Positions 8,282 through 17,824 of a stretch of 64,000 nucleotides of DNA are shown here, piece by piece (positions within the stretch are counted from its first letter, which is position 1; every line of letters begins with the position of its first letter). The notes under the pieces were generated by a model. That model did not search any database. It was not told the DNA's origin and saw only the letters and a program-made list of their open reading frames with translations. The position numbers and the translations under genes are program-made. Origin of the DNA: Natronomonas halophila (GTDB lineage: Archaea > Halobacteriota > Halobacteria > Halobacteriales > Haloarculaceae); contig NZ_CP058334.1 in NCBI RefSeq assembly GCF_013391085.1, positions 1,054,001-1,118,000 of the forward strand. The letters are read 5' to 3'.

Positions 8282-8353
8282 GTCCGGGTGCGGAAATTGA
8301 ATCCGCCTCACAGCCGCCACAGGGCTGTAGGATGCCACTACCCCAACCCGGAC
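8282..8353 (-). tRNA. tRNA-His (anticodon GUG)
   Basis: Read on the minus strand, a full cloverleaf folds: acceptor TCCGGGT/ACCCGGA with the extra G-1 paired to C73 that marks tRNA-His, D arm GGGT/TCCT, anticodon stem CAGCC/GGCTG with loop CTGTGGC (anticodon GTG), a 4-base variable loop, and T arm GCGGA-TTCAATT-TCCGC. No intron. CCA is not fully encoded (only the first C follows). Confidence 0.96.
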
Positions 8354-8470
8354 ACGCATGTAAATCTAAGCGCACTCCGCTTCATATACGTTACGACTTT
8401 TCCAACCTGTGCAACGTCTACGCATACCTGTCAGTCCATTTTTAAGCGCCGACCGACTAGCACCGATACC

Positions 8471-8926
8471 GTGGCGATTACGGACAAAATCTACGTGAAG
8501 AACCACCGGCAGTTGGCCTCCCAACTGGAGACGTCCTTCCCCAAGAGCGCCTTCTCCGGGGCGACGCTGGATATCCTCTTTACCGGCGACGCCCTCGCCA
8601 AACTCGACGACGCCTCCCGGGACCGTGCCCTGGAGTTCGCCGAGGATTTCCTGGACTGTGACTGCCAGTCCAATCCCCACTGTGGCTGTCCCCAGCGGAA
8701 GTTCATCGCCTACCTGCTGGAGTTACGCGCGGAGGGACTCGGTCCCGATGCCATCGTCGACGTGATGGGCGACGATTACATGCTGTATGCGTATCCCGGT
8801 GACGTCCTATCGTTCCTCGATAACGGCGTTCGGACGCTGGAGGCCGCCGAGCAACTGGCCGATGTCGACGAACGGCAGGAGATGGCCGAGAAGATTCGGC
8901 AGAAGAAACGCGAACTATCGGGCTAG
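8471..8926 (+). CDS. Conserved-looking protein with Cys cluster
   Basis: A 151-residue soluble protein of unknown function. It has a Cys cluster, CDCQSNPHCGCPQRK, near residues 63-78 that could bind zinc or an iron-sulfur cluster, and a Lys/Glu-rich C-terminal helix. I choose the GTG at 8471 (VAITDKIYVKNHRQL). The frame is open further upstream, but that part would run through the tRNA-His region and reads like non-coding sequence. Divergent from the tRNA-His/HNH pair. No family name is assigned. Confidence 0.8.
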   Translation: MAITDKIYVKNHRQLASQLETSFPKSAFSGATLDILFTGDALAKLDDASRDRALEFAEDFLDCDCQSNPHCGCPQRKFIAYLLELRAEGLGPDAIVDVMGDDYMLYAYPGDVLSFLDNGVRTLEAAEQLADVDERQEMAEKIRQKKRELSG

Positions 8927-8944
8927 GGTCGCCGAGGCGACGAA

Positions 8945-9370
8945 TCAGCCGAGGCGGAACGGTTCTTCTTCGTTTTCCTCGCTATCGAGGTCTTCGAGCT
9001 GGATGACGTCTTCGGCTTCCTGCTCTTCCACCTGCTGGCTGAGTTTGGTGACGTACTGCTTGTACTCGTCGAGCTGCTCGCGGAGGTGTTCGGCTTCCAG
9101 TTCCAGCCGCTCGTGTTCGCGGACGAAGCTCTTCGGCACCTCGACTTTCGGCGGGAAGCTCTCGGCCGGCGAGGAGGTTTCGGTGGCGCTGCCCTGCTTG
9201 AGTTCGTGTTCGGGGACGACGCGCACCTGCCCGTCGTGAGCAACCAGCGTGTCGACGTAGTCCCGGAACACGGCTGAAAGCGAGATGTCCCGCTCCTCGG
9301 CTATCTCCCGGAGGGTCTCGAACGCGTCCTCGTTGACCCGAAAGGAGATAGTTTTGTTCTTGTTGCCCAT
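8945..9370 (-). CDS. Ribbon-helix-helix protein with coiled coil
   Basis: A 141-residue protein. The N-terminal 45 residues (NKTISFRVNEDAFETLREIA...) match the beta strand plus two helices of a CopG/MetJ-type ribbon-helix-helix DNA-binding domain. Residues about 80-125 are a Leu/Glu heptad region likely to form a coiled coil, and the tail is acidic. It is probably a dimeric transcription regulator or DNA-bound scaffold; the target is unknown. It converges on the Cys-cluster gene with 18 bases between stops. Confidence 0.8.
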   Translation of the reverse strand: MGNKNKTISFRVNEDAFETLREIAEERDISLSAVFRDYVDTLVAHDGQVRVVPEHELKQGSATETSSPAESFPPKVEVPKSFVREHERLELEAEHLREQLDEYKQYVTKLSQQVEEQEAEDVIQLEDLDSEENEEEPFRLG

Positions 9371-9537
9371 AGCTAATCCCTAACTGAACGGTCCATCCAT
9401 ATAAGGGTTTGTCAGACGCACGCAAGCCTACTTTTACGGGCCAGTATGCAGCCAAGCGCTGACCCCTCAAAAGGAAATTTCCGAGTCCAGAATGTCGAAT
9501 CTTGAACGTTCTTAATGCTACCAACGAATCGCCACCT

Positions 9538-10113
9538 ATGCGCCGCCGCGCATTCCTCGCGTCCGCCCTGACCGCCGCCTCCACCATCGCTGCGGGATGT
9601 GGTGCTGTCGAATCACGAACCGAACACACGGACCCAACGATAAAAACCGATGACAATCCCCGGGATAACGCGAAGTACCTCGAATTTCGCGGAGAGAGCG
9701 GGGAACTCGCCACCGTGGGCGTCGACCCCAGGTTCGACCCCCTGCCGAGCAATCTCTTCACGACGATTTCGCACCGTGAGGACACCGAACTGCAGTCGTT
9801 AACACAACGGTTCGCGGCACCGGACGGTGACGGCACGCCGCCGCGACTCTCGCTCCGAGGGCCGTTTATGGGCGACCGCGAACCCCACCCGTCCGTATCA
9901 CTGTATCGGGAGGGAGCGGCCGCAGTTGTCGAAGTCCACCGGTTCGGCGAACTCGCCGACGAGACCGTGTTCATAGACCTCCCGGTCACTCGATGGCCTG
10001 AGTCGGCCCGCCGACTCGTCGTCGAGAGTACCGTCGAACTCACCGAGCCGGGGCTAACAGACCGGACGCACGTCCTCGATGGCCGATTCGAATTCGAGTT
10101 CGACGATGAATGA
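9538..10113 (+). CDS. Tat-exported lipoprotein, unknown function
   Basis: A 191-residue protein. The N-terminus RRRAFLASALTAASTIAAGCG has a twin-arginine motif followed by a hydrophobic stretch and a lipobox ending in Cys, so it should be exported folded and lipid-anchored outside the cell. The mature part is polar with no recognised domain. The ATG at 9538 places the RR pair correctly; an upstream in-frame start at 9502 would add 12 residues before it. Confidence 0.8.
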   Translation: MRRRAFLASALTAASTIAAGCGAVESRTEHTDPTIKTDDNPRDNAKYLEFRGESGELATVGVDPRFDPLPSNLFTTISHREDTELQSLTQRFAAPDGDGTPPRLSLRGPFMGDREPHPSVSLYREGAAAVVEVHRFGELADETVFIDLPVTRWPESARRLVVESTVELTEPGLTDRTHVLDGRFEFEFDDE

Positions 10114-10257
10114 ACGGCGTTCGATTGGTTCGGCGCTGTCGACGTAGCTTCGTCGCGAGAGCCTCGTGAACTGTAAATAGCGCGCTTAAAAGGGAGACAC
10201 GCCAGCCCGTACCAGCGAACGAAAACGGGTTTACCGACGGCCGACTCACCCACACCC

Positions 10258-11091
10258 ATGATACTCCCGGGCTCCGCCTCACAGGACCTCGCCGCGGCGC
10301 TTGCGGCCGAACTCGACGAGCCGCTCGCCGCCGTCGAGTACGACCGCTTCGCCGACGGCGAGCAAATCGTCCGCGTCCCCGAGTCGGCCGACCGTGCGGT
10401 CGTCGTCGCCTCGACCGTCTCCGATGCCGCCCACGTCCAGTTGCTCCAGTTGCAGGACGCCGCCCGCCAGCAGGCCGACGAGGTCGTGACCGTCCTACCG
10501 TACATGGGCTATGCCCGGCAGGACGAACCCTTCGAGGAGGGCCAGCCGGTCTCGGCCCGCGCGATGGCGAAGGCGATTTCGACCGGCACCGACCGCGTAC
10601 TGACGGTCAATCCCCACGAGGACGCCGTCTGTGACTTCTTCGACGCCCCCTGCGAGTCGGTCGACGCGGCAGGCCGCCTCGCCGAACCGCTGCCCGACCT
10701 CACCAGACCCCTCTTTCTCTCACCCGACGCCGGGGCCATCGACCTCGCTGAGACCGTCCGGGACGCCTACGGGGCCGGTGAGACAGACTACTTCGAGAAA
10801 CACCGCGTTTCCGATACCGAAGTCGAAATCCAGCCCAGCGACGCCGACACGACGGGCCGGGACGTCGTCTTGGTCGACGACATCATCGCCACGGGGTCGA
10901 CGATGAGCAGCGCTATCGCCCAACTGTCGGGGCCATCCCACATCTTCGTCACCTGCATCCACCCGATGTTGGCCGCCAGCGCCCGGACGAAACTGGCCAA
11001 CGCGGGCGTGGATGCGGTCTACGGCACCGACACCATCGAACGCGCCGTCTCGGCGGTCAGCGCCGCGCCGGCAATCGCCGAGCACCTCTAA
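10258..11091 (+). CDS. prs: Ribose-phosphate diphosphokinase (PRPP synthetase)
   Basis: Makes phosphoribosyl pyrophosphate from ribose 5-phosphate and ATP for nucleotide, His and Trp synthesis. The 277-residue protein has the N-terminal G/ADGE block (DRFADGEQIVRVPE), the YMGYARQDEPF loop (near residue 80) and the PRPP-binding signature VLVDDIIATGSTM (near residue 203). It is a little shorter than bacterial Prs, as in other archaea. The stop overlaps the opposing metalloprotease stop by 4 bases. CTTAAAAG near 10184 is a likely TATA box. Confidence 0.95.
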   Translation: MILPGSASQDLAAALAAELDEPLAAVEYDRFADGEQIVRVPESADRAVVVASTVSDAAHVQLLQLQDAARQQADEVVTVLPYMGYARQDEPFEEGQPVSARAMAKAISTGTDRVLTVNPHEDAVCDFFDAPCESVDAAGRLAEPLPDLTRPLFLSPDAGAIDLAETVRDAYGAGETDYFEKHRVSDTEVEIQPSDADTTGRDVVLVDDIIATGSTMSSAIAQLSGPSHIFVTCIHPMLAASARTKLANAGVDAVYGTDTIERAVSAVSAAPAIAEHL

Positions 11092-13043
11092 GACCGCCGC
11101 GCGAGAAGAAGGCTGCCCGCGAGCACGAGTGCCGCGAGGCCGGCGCCGAGGCCGGACCCGCTGCCTTCGGTGGGCGTGGCTCCGTCCCCCTGCCGGGAAG
11201 TGCCGCCGGGTCCAGCCGTCGACGTTTCGGGAGCGGCCGTCTCGTCGCGGACCGTCACCGTCGTCGACCGGTCCCCGGCAGCAACTGTGTACTCGCCCGG
11301 GCTATCGAAACGCGTCGTCGTGGCGACTGTCGTCGTTCCGTCGTCGATTTCTACCGCTTTCGCGTCGATTCGCTGGCCGTCGACCGAGAACTCGACGTTG
11401 CCAGCGGCCGGCCGGTCGGCCGACGATTCGACGGTCGCTTCTATCGTCACCTGCTCGCCGAGCGCGGCATCGGTCGGTGCGACGCTGAGGCCGGTCACTA
11501 CGGGGTCGGCGGGCGCCTCGACGGTGACCGTATCGGTGGCGCCGCCGACGCTGATGGCGTAGTCGCCGGTCGCATCGAAGGCTCGTGAGAACTCGACGGT
11601 CGTCTCCTCGTCGGGCGCGAGCGTCCCGGTTTCGGTCGCGACGGTCTCGCCGTCGACGGTGAACTCAGCCGTGAAGTCGCCCTCCTGACTGCCGACGTTC
11701 CGGATACGGACCGTCGGCCGAAGCGTCTCGCCGGTCACGATACGCGGCTCGTCGAGAGCGGTCGTCCGGTAGGGGCCGTCGACGCCGAAGCCGACGAACG
11801 CATAGCGCATCTGGGGGCCGCCGAAGGCCGCGACGTGTTCCTCGCGGCTCCAGACCGGCGGCGTGTCCGTCGTCTGGGTGAAGCGTTCGGCATCCGACCG
11901 GATATCGACGTTGCCCGCCTGCTCGATGGCATCGAGAAAGGTCTGCTGGGTCAACTCCTCGTTCGGTTGGTTGAACTCACGGATGGCCGCATCGAGGGAG
12001 CTATCGGCGTCGGTTCGAAGCCGCCGGTCGAGGTGGCCGAAGACGAGCGCCCCCTTCTTGTAGTTGCCGCGCGTGCCCTCCCACGTCGCGGGGTCGGTGA
12101 GTTGGACGTCGTCGTAGCGGTCCGTGGTCCCATCCTTCATGGCGCGGCGGAAGTCCTCGTAGTCGATGTAGCCCTGTTCGTAGGAGATGAGCGCCGCATA
12201 GTAGTTGGCCATCCCCTCGATAGTCCAGCGGGTCTTCTCGGTCCGGTCGTAATCCTGCCGGGTGTGGACGTACTCGTGAACCCACGTGTTCGAGGGGGTA
12301 TCGAGCCGTTCGACGTCGCGAACCCACATATCCGAATCGCCGCGCTGGAGGCCGGTCGCGGCCCAGTCGACGGTCGAGGGGACGGTGAACACGAGCACCT
12401 CGGCATCGCGTTCGCCGCCCACGATACGCCGCGAGGAGGCTTCGAAGGCGTCGAGTACGTCATCTGGCGACTCCCGCATATCGCTGTGGTCCGAGACGAT
12501 GAGCCGGAACCGCTGGCCTGCGGCCGTCCGGTCGTGTTCGGTGTACGGCCCGAGATAGGCCATGTGGGAGCCGGCGATTCCCTCGCCGTCGACGGTGTAG
12601 GTCCGGTCGACCTCCGCCTGCACGCCGGACCACTGGACGCCGATGTTCGGCGTTCGGACGATGGCCCACTCGTCGGTGACCGCGTAGACGTACTCCGAAC
12701 CCTGCCCGCGGTCGACGGTGTCGTTGCCCTCGTAAGCGTAGCGAAGCGACGGCTGGTCGGTCTCACGCGTCCACTCGTAGGTGTTCGGGTCGCTCGCCGA
12801 CTGCTGGAAGCCGTTCGTCTCGTAGACGTCGGTCCCCTCGGGAATCGTGATTTGCAGGGAGGTAATGCCGGTCGGGACCGTCGCCTGAGTACGAACGTCG
12901 ACCGTTCCGGAGTCCGGCGACTCCGACAGCGTGCTGTCGATATCGATGGTCTCGGCGGCGGCCGGCGCGGCGAAAAGGGCGCTTCCCGCGAGCAGCACGC
13001 AGACGAGCAGCGTCGCGACGACGACCGGCCGGCCTGTCCTCAT
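11088..13043 (-). CDS. Secreted surface metalloprotease-like protein (HEYVH gluzincin) with adhesion-type domains
   Basis: A 651-residue exported protein. It has a Sec-type signal peptide (residues 1-30, ending AAPAAAE), a protease-like domain with HEYVH (HExxH, residues about 256-260) and a downstream WTIEGMANYY Glu about 20 residues later, as in gluzincin (M1/M61-like) peptidases. Two beta-sandwich CARDB-like domains follow (about 370-580), then a Thr/Ser/Gly-rich linker and a C-terminal hydrophobic helix ending LLLARRS, which suggests S-layer-style anchoring. Its ATG abuts the stop of ileS, so the two are probably cotranscribed. Substrate unknown. Confidence 0.85.
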   Translation of the reverse strand: MRTGRPVVVATLLVCVLLAGSALFAAPAAAETIDIDSTLSESPDSGTVDVRTQATVPTGITSLQITIPEGTDVYETNGFQQSASDPNTYEWTRETDQPSLRYAYEGNDTVDRGQGSEYVYAVTDEWAIVRTPNIGVQWSGVQAEVDRTYTVDGEGIAGSHMAYLGPYTEHDRTAAGQRFRLIVSDHSDMRESPDDVLDAFEASSRRIVGGERDAEVLVFTVPSTVDWAATGLQRGDSDMWVRDVERLDTPSNTWVHEYVHTRQDYDRTEKTRWTIEGMANYYAALISYEQGYIDYEDFRRAMKDGTTDRYDDVQLTDPATWEGTRGNYKKGALVFGHLDRRLRTDADSSLDAAIREFNQPNEELTQQTFLDAIEQAGNVDIRSDAERFTQTTDTPPVWSREEHVAAFGGPQMRYAFVGFGVDGPYRTTALDEPRIVTGETLRPTVRIRNVGSQEGDFTAEFTVDGETVATETGTLAPDEETTVEFSRAFDATGDYAISVGGATDTVTVEAPADPVVTGLSVAPTDAALGEQVTIEATVESSADRPAAGNVEFSVDGQRIDAKAVEIDDGTTTVATTTRFDSPGEYTVAAGDRSTTVTVRDETAAPETSTAGPGGTSRQGDGATPTEGSGSGLGAGLAALVLAGSLLLARRS

Positions 13044-16000
13044 TTACTGGCCGGCTACGGGTTCGATAGTTATCCGCATGTCGGTGCCTTCGACGTCCCA
13101 GTCGCGTTCGTGGCCGTCGGCGACGTCGCCGAACTCCGCGGCCCGCACCTCGCTGGCGATGAGGTCGCGATGTTCGTCGACGAGGCCGGCCACCCGGTCA
13201 TCGTCGATGTCGAGGTCGACGCGGATTTCGGCCTCGATATCGAGGTCGAGGTCCTTGCGCATCTCCTGGACGCGGCGGATGACCTCGCGGGCGTAGCCCT
13301 CCGACTCGATGTCCTCGGTCAGCGACGTGTCGACGTAGACGACGCCGCGGTCGTCGCCGTCGACGGTGAAGGCCGTCCCCTCAACCGTTTCGGGGGTGTC
13401 GGTGTTGAACGTCACCATCTCCTCGGTGAGTTCGACCTCGCGACCGAGTTCCTCGACGACGGCTTCCTGCAGCGTGTCGACGCGCTGTTCGGTGACGGTG
13501 ACGGCGTTGATGGCGTTCATCACGTCGCCGGCCTCGTCGCCGAACTTCGGCCCGAGGACGGACATGTCCGCGCGGGCGCTGTAACTGAGTTCTTCCCAGT
13601 CGGCGCCGGGTTCGACCAACTCGATTTCGCGGGCGTTCAGGCGGTCACGGAGCAGGTCGCGGTGCCGGTCGACGGCCTGTGCTGCCTCGTCGTCGTCCGC
13701 GGCCACGACCACGCGCGTGACGGGCCAGCGGAGTTTCCGCTCGGCCTGCTGGCGGGCGTTCGAGCCGGCTTCCTCGACGGCGTCGACGACCTCGATATCG
13801 GATTCGAGTTGCGGGTCGTGGAACCGTGCGTCGACCTCCGGCCAGTCGCACATGTGAACCGTCTCGTGGCCGGCATCGCCGGTCAGCGTGCCGTAAATCT
13901 CCTCGGCGACGAAGGGCGCGTAGGGCGCCAGCAGCTTCGTCGTCTCACGGAGGACGTGATACAGCGTCGCGTAGGCGGCCTGCTTGCTCTTGGAGTCTTC
14001 CTCCTCCCACATCCGCTCGCGGACGACCTGAATGTAGAACCGCGAGACGTCCTCGACGATGAACGAAAGCAGTTCGTCGAGACCCTTGTCCTGTCGGCGT
14101 TCCTCCCATTGGGTAGTCATCTCCCCGGTGACCGACTGGAGCCGCGAGAGGACCCACTCGTCGACGGTTTCGAGTTCGGCGTCGTCCAGCGAGACCGCCT
14201 CGGGGTCGAAGTCGTCCAGTCGCATGTACGGCAGCGGGAACCGGAAGACGTTCCAGAGGATGTTGAGGTCCCGCTGGCGGTTCTCCAGTTCGTCCCACGA
14301 GAAGCGCATGTCGTCGCCCTGCGGGGTCTGCCCGAGCAGGAACAGCCGCATCGGGTCGACGCCGTGCTGGTCGATGACCTCCTGGGGTTCGACGAGGATA
14401 CCCTTCGATTTGGACATCGTCCGGCCGTCGGGCATCAGCGCCCAGCCGTGCATCAGCACCTCCTTGTACGGAATCTCGCCGAGTGCGGCCGACCCCATGC
14501 CGAGTTGCGACCAGAACCACCCGCGGGTCTGGTCGTGGGCCTCCATGATGAGGTCCGCGGGCCACAGGTCCTCGAATTGCTCCTCGTCGCTCGGGTAGCC
14601 GAGCGTACCCCACGAGGCCACCGAGGAGTCGAGCCAGACGTCGAAGACGTCGGGGACGCGGGTGTAGGTCGTCCCGTCCTCGGTGATGGTCAACTCGTCG
14701 ACGGTGTCCTTGTGCAGGTCGACCGACTCGGGGTCGACGTCCTGGTCGACCCGCTCGGCGAGTTCCTCGCGCGTGCCGACGACGAGGGCGTCCTCGACGT
14801 CGCCCGACCAGTCCTCAGGAACCCAGATGGGGATGGGAATGCCCCAGTAGCGCTGCCGGGAGACGTTCCAGTCCGGCGACCCCTCGACGAAGTCACGGAA
14901 GCGGTTGTCGCGGGCCTCCTGAGGGTGCCATTCGCTGTCCTCGATGTTTTCGAGGAGTTCGTCTTTGATATCGGAGACGGTGATGAACCACTGGTCGGTC
15001 ACCATCTGGATGATGCCCGTATCGCAGCGCCAACAGTGGCCGTAGTCGTGGTGGACCGTCCCGCGCGAGAGGAGCAGGCCCTTCGCCTCGAGGTCGTCCA
15101 TGATCTCGTCGTCGGCGTCCTTGACGAACTGACCGGCGTACTTGCCGGCCTCGTCCTCGTAGACCCCGTCCGGGCCGACCGGACAGAAGATGTCGAGTCC
15201 GAGTTCGCGGCCGCGCTCGAAGTCGACCTCACCGTGGCCGGGCGCGGAGTGCACGAGACCGGTTCGGTCGGCTTCGACGTAGTCGGCCGTGTAGACCTGC
15301 AGGGCGTCGGCTTCGTTCGGTGAGTCCGGCACCTCGTCGGCCAGCGGGTGGTCGTACTCCCAGCCGACCATCTCCTCGCCCGAAACCTCCTCGACGATTT
15401 CGTAGTCGCCGTAGCCGCCCTCCTCGAGGACGTCCTCGACGCAGGACTCCTCGAGATAGAGCGTCTCCGTCTCGCCGCCGCGGTCGGCCTCGACGGCCAC
15501 GTAGGTCATCTCCTCGTCGACGGCGACGAAGGTGTTGGCGGGTACCGTCCACGGGGTCGTCGTCCAGATGACGAGATAGCCGTCGCGGTCCCGAAGGGGG
15601 AACTTCACGTAGATGGAGGGGTCCTCGACGTGGTCGTATTCGACCTCGTTGTTGGCGATGGCCGTCTCACACCGGGGACACTGGCTGATGGACCGCTGGC
15701 CCTGCTCGACGAGGTCGCGGTCGTGGGCCTGCTGGAAACCCCACCACGCGGCCTCCATGTACTCGGGGTCGACCGTCTTGTAGGGGTCGTCCCAGTCCAT
15801 CCAGACGCCGAAGGACTGGAAGTCCTCCTGAAGGCCGTCGAGTTGCTCCTCGGCGAAGGACTTGCACTCCTCGATGAACTTCTCCTCGCCGAAGGCCTCG
15901 ATGTCCTTCTTGTTCTCGAAGCCGAGTTCCTCCTCGACGCGCGTCTCGATCGGGAGGCCGTGCATGTCGTAGCCCGGCCGGTCGGTGACGTTGTACCCCT

Positions 16001-16229
16001 GCATCCGGTGATAGCGGATGTAAGCGTCCTTGAGGGTCTTGTTCCAGGTCGTCCCCATGTGGGCCGCACCGGAGGTGTAGGGCGGGCCGTCCACGAAGAA
16101 GAAATCCTCGCCGTCCGCGCGGTGCTGCTTCGTCTTTTCGTAGGCGTCGACCGCATCCCAGTAGTCGAAGACCTCGTCTTCGACCTCGTCGGGGTCGTAC
16201 TGGTCGTCCACCTCGGCGAACCTGCTCAT
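13044..16229 (-). CDS. ileS: Isoleucine-tRNA ligase
   Basis: Charges tRNA-Ile in the cytoplasm. The 1061-residue length and domain order fit the archaeal/eukaryotic-type class I enzyme. The HIGH motif appears as AAHMGT in PPYTSGAAHMGT (near residue 57) and KMSKS as MSKSKG (near residue 603). The editing (CP1) domain lies between, containing the TTPWTVPANTFVAV block. The C-terminal anticodon-binding and extension domains are present. Leaderless or short-leader start at 16229. The downstream surface-protease gene follows without a gap. Confidence 0.98.
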   Translation of the reverse strand: MSRFAEVDDQYDPDEVEDEVFDYWDAVDAYEKTKQHRADGEDFFFVDGPPYTSGAAHMGTTWNKTLKDAYIRYHRMQGYNVTDRPGYDMHGLPIETRVEEELGFENKKDIEAFGEEKFIEECKSFAEEQLDGLQEDFQSFGVWMDWDDPYKTVDPEYMEAAWWGFQQAHDRDLVEQGQRSISQCPRCETAIANNEVEYDHVEDPSIYVKFPLRDRDGYLVIWTTTPWTVPANTFVAVDEEMTYVAVEADRGGETETLYLEESCVEDVLEEGGYGDYEIVEEVSGEEMVGWEYDHPLADEVPDSPNEADALQVYTADYVEADRTGLVHSAPGHGEVDFERGRELGLDIFCPVGPDGVYEDEAGKYAGQFVKDADDEIMDDLEAKGLLLSRGTVHHDYGHCWRCDTGIIQMVTDQWFITVSDIKDELLENIEDSEWHPQEARDNRFRDFVEGSPDWNVSRQRYWGIPIPIWVPEDWSGDVEDALVVGTREELAERVDQDVDPESVDLHKDTVDELTITEDGTTYTRVPDVFDVWLDSSVASWGTLGYPSDEEQFEDLWPADLIMEAHDQTRGWFWSQLGMGSAALGEIPYKEVLMHGWALMPDGRTMSKSKGILVEPQEVIDQHGVDPMRLFLLGQTPQGDDMRFSWDELENRQRDLNILWNVFRFPLPYMRLDDFDPEAVSLDDAELETVDEWVLSRLQSVTGEMTTQWEERRQDKGLDELLSFIVEDVSRFYIQVVRERMWEEEDSKSKQAAYATLYHVLRETTKLLAPYAPFVAEEIYGTLTGDAGHETVHMCDWPEVDARFHDPQLESDIEVVDAVEEAGSNARQQAERKLRWPVTRVVVAADDDEAAQAVDRHRDLLRDRLNAREIELVEPGADWEELSYSARADMSVLGPKFGDEAGDVMNAINAVTVTEQRVDTLQEAVVEELGREVELTEEMVTFNTDTPETVEGTAFTVDGDDRGVVYVDTSLTEDIESEGYAREVIRRVQEMRKDLDLDIEAEIRVDLDIDDDRVAGLVDEHRDLIASEVRAAEFGDVADGHERDWDVEGTDMRITIEPVAGQ

Positions 16230-16338
16230 ATCCCATCCAATTCGCGCCGTTGTTAAAGGACAATCGGTACTGTGCGAGGGGTTCTACCGGGGACACAGCG
16301 GCGTACCGCTACCGAAAACTGCGACTTAAAAAAACGTC

Positions 16339-16566
16339 TCAGGCCGTCAGTTCGCGCAGTCGGGGCAGGACCTTCTCGGTGCCGACCGAATAGGCGGCGT
16401 ACAGCGCGAGCGCGCCGATGACCACCAGCCACCCGGCGAAGAGGTGGTTGCCGGCCGAGAGGTAGGACAGACTGTTCAACTCCGCGAAGAGGCCGACGAC
16501 GGCGAAGACGACGGTCCCGAGCAGGTAGCCGCCGAGTTCGAGCGCCGCGACCAGTAGTTCGCGCAT
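16339..16566 (-). CDS. Small two-helix membrane protein
   Basis: A 75-residue protein with two hydrophobic segments (about 8-30 and 43-62) and a basic C-terminal end. Function unknown. The ATG at 16566 gives the compact membrane protein; the upstream frame is not membrane-like. Divergent from another small membrane gene 80 bases away. Confidence 0.72.
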   Translation of the reverse strand: MRELLVAALELGGYLLGTVVFAVVGLFAELNSLSYLSAGNHLFAGWLVVIGALALYAAYSVGTEKVLPRLRELTA

Positions 16567-16646
16567 AGCACCACTCGGCCGGTCAGTGAGATAGGCCTTT
16601 CGGACGGACCGAAAGGACTTCAACCGTCGATAAGCAACCGCGGACA

Positions 16647-16883
16647 ATGAGTTACGGCGGGCGACAGCAGAACCTCGATTACGGACGCATCGCAAAACTC
16701 GGCTTCTTCGCGGGAGCCGCCATGTTCATCATCGGCGCCGTCGGCGGCGTCATCGGCCGCTCGCTGGCCGCGGGAATGCCGGACGTTGCCGGCCAGTTGT
16801 TCATCAGCCTCGAAGTCGTCGGCGTCCTCGTCGGGCTGCTCGTCCCGCTGGTGTTCGGTATCGTCCTCCCACTCGTCGAGTAA
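16647..16883 (+). CDS. Small two-helix membrane protein
   Basis: A 78-residue protein: a polar N-terminus (SYGGRQQNLDYGRIAK), then two long hydrophobic Gly/Ala/Val-rich helices (about 17-42 and 50-76). Function unknown. The ATG lies about 20 bases after a weak TATA-like GATAAGC, fitting leaderless expression. Confidence 0.75.
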   Translation: MSYGGRQQNLDYGRIAKLGFFAGAAMFIIGAVGGVIGRSLAAGMPDVAGQLFISLEVVGVLVGLLVPLVFGIVLPLVE

Positions 16884-16901
16884 CGCTTCTACCGATCCGT
16901 A

Positions 16902-17075
16902 TCAGGCCGACACGTCGACCACGAGGTCCGACTGCAGCCACGTCTCGGTCCCCTCCCGGTCGAAAATGACGTAATCCCCGTTATCCAGCAGCAACGACGA
17001 ATAGCGGCCGCTATCCAGGGCCGTCGACGACGCCTCGAAGGGCGAACCGGCATCCGGGGCAGGTGTGTCGTTCAT
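16902..17075 (-). CDS. Short conserved-looking haloarchaeal protein
   Basis: A 57-residue acidic protein on the minus strand. The core SSLLLDNGDYVIFDRE...TWLQSD looks like a small beta-rich domain. It has a clean ATG at 17075 and TGA at 16902-16904 in a gap that otherwise has no gene, and its composition is that of haloarchaeal coding DNA. I believe I have seen this motif in a haloarchaeal DUF family but cannot name it with certainty. Confidence 0.65.
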   Translation of the reverse strand: MNDTPAPDAGSPFEASSTALDSGRYSSLLLDNGDYVIFDREGTETWLQSDLVVDVSA

Positions 17076-17176
17076 CCTACCACCCAGAGGCTATTGGGGG
17101 ATTTAAGCGTTCGCCAGAAAGCTACCCGGAAGCGGGACCCGAAGACTGACAGCACCCGAAGCCACACTACCGCCGG

Positions 17177-17818
17177 ATGGCGACGTTTCCGGACCCCGAG
17201 GACCGTAACCCCCTGACAGCGGACTGCCGGCGCTGTCCCGCCCTCGTGGAGGACCGCACCTGCATCTCGTGGGGCGTCGGGTCGCTCGGTGCCACGCTCG
17301 TCGTCGTGGGCGAAGCGCCGGGCGCCGGCAACCCCGAGGCCGACCGCTGGCAGGGCGGCAACCACACGGGAATGGCCTACACCGCCCGCCACAGCGGCCG
17401 CCGGGTGCGTGACCTCTTCGAGGGACTGGGCTACGCGCCCGAGGAACTCTATTTCACGAACGCCGTCAAGTGCTTCCCAAGTGACGGTGAAGGCTCGAAT
17501 CGCGAACCAACACCCGAAGAACGCGCGAACTGCCGGCCCTACCTGCTAGAGGAACTCCGAGAAATCGACCCCGCCTGCGTCGTGCCGACGGGCCGACACG
17601 CCACCGAATCGCTGCTGGCGGCGACCGACCGGCGCCTCGACGGCTTCCTCGATAGCGTCCTCACGCCCATCGAAACCGACGAACTGCCGCCGCTGTTGCC
17701 GATTCTTCACCCATCGTATCAGGACGTCTGGGTGTCGCGACTGAGCTACGAACCCGATGAGTACCGACAGGCCATCGGCAAGGCACTGGCTGACCTCGAT
17801 GCCGGACCGCCCGCGTAG
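17177..17818 (+). CDS. Uracil-DNA glycosylase family protein (Fe-S type)
   Basis: Removes uracil from DNA at the start of base-excision repair. The 213-residue protein has motif A as GEAPGAGNPEADRW (near residue 41) and the C-terminal HPSYQD motif. It also has the four Cys of the 4Fe-4S cluster typical of family 4/5 enzymes: two in DCRRCP near the N-terminus, then KCFPS and NCRPYL near residues 97-120. The TNAVKC strand is also conserved. ATG at 17177. Confidence 0.9.
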   Translation: MATFPDPEDRNPLTADCRRCPALVEDRTCISWGVGSLGATLVVVGEAPGAGNPEADRWQGGNHTGMAYTARHSGRRVRDLFEGLGYAPEELYFTNAVKCFPSDGEGSNREPTPEERANCRPYLLEELREIDPACVVPTGRHATESLLAATDRRLDGFLDSVLTPIETDELPPLLPILHPSYQDVWVSRLSYEPDEYRQAIGKALADLDAGPPA

Positions 17819-17824
17819 CGTGTC

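Noticed and set aside
11835-15323. A 1162-codon frame on the plus strand across ileS
   Set aside because: Antisense to ileS and the surface protease; composition (Val/Asp/Arg-rich without domains) is that of a shadow frame.
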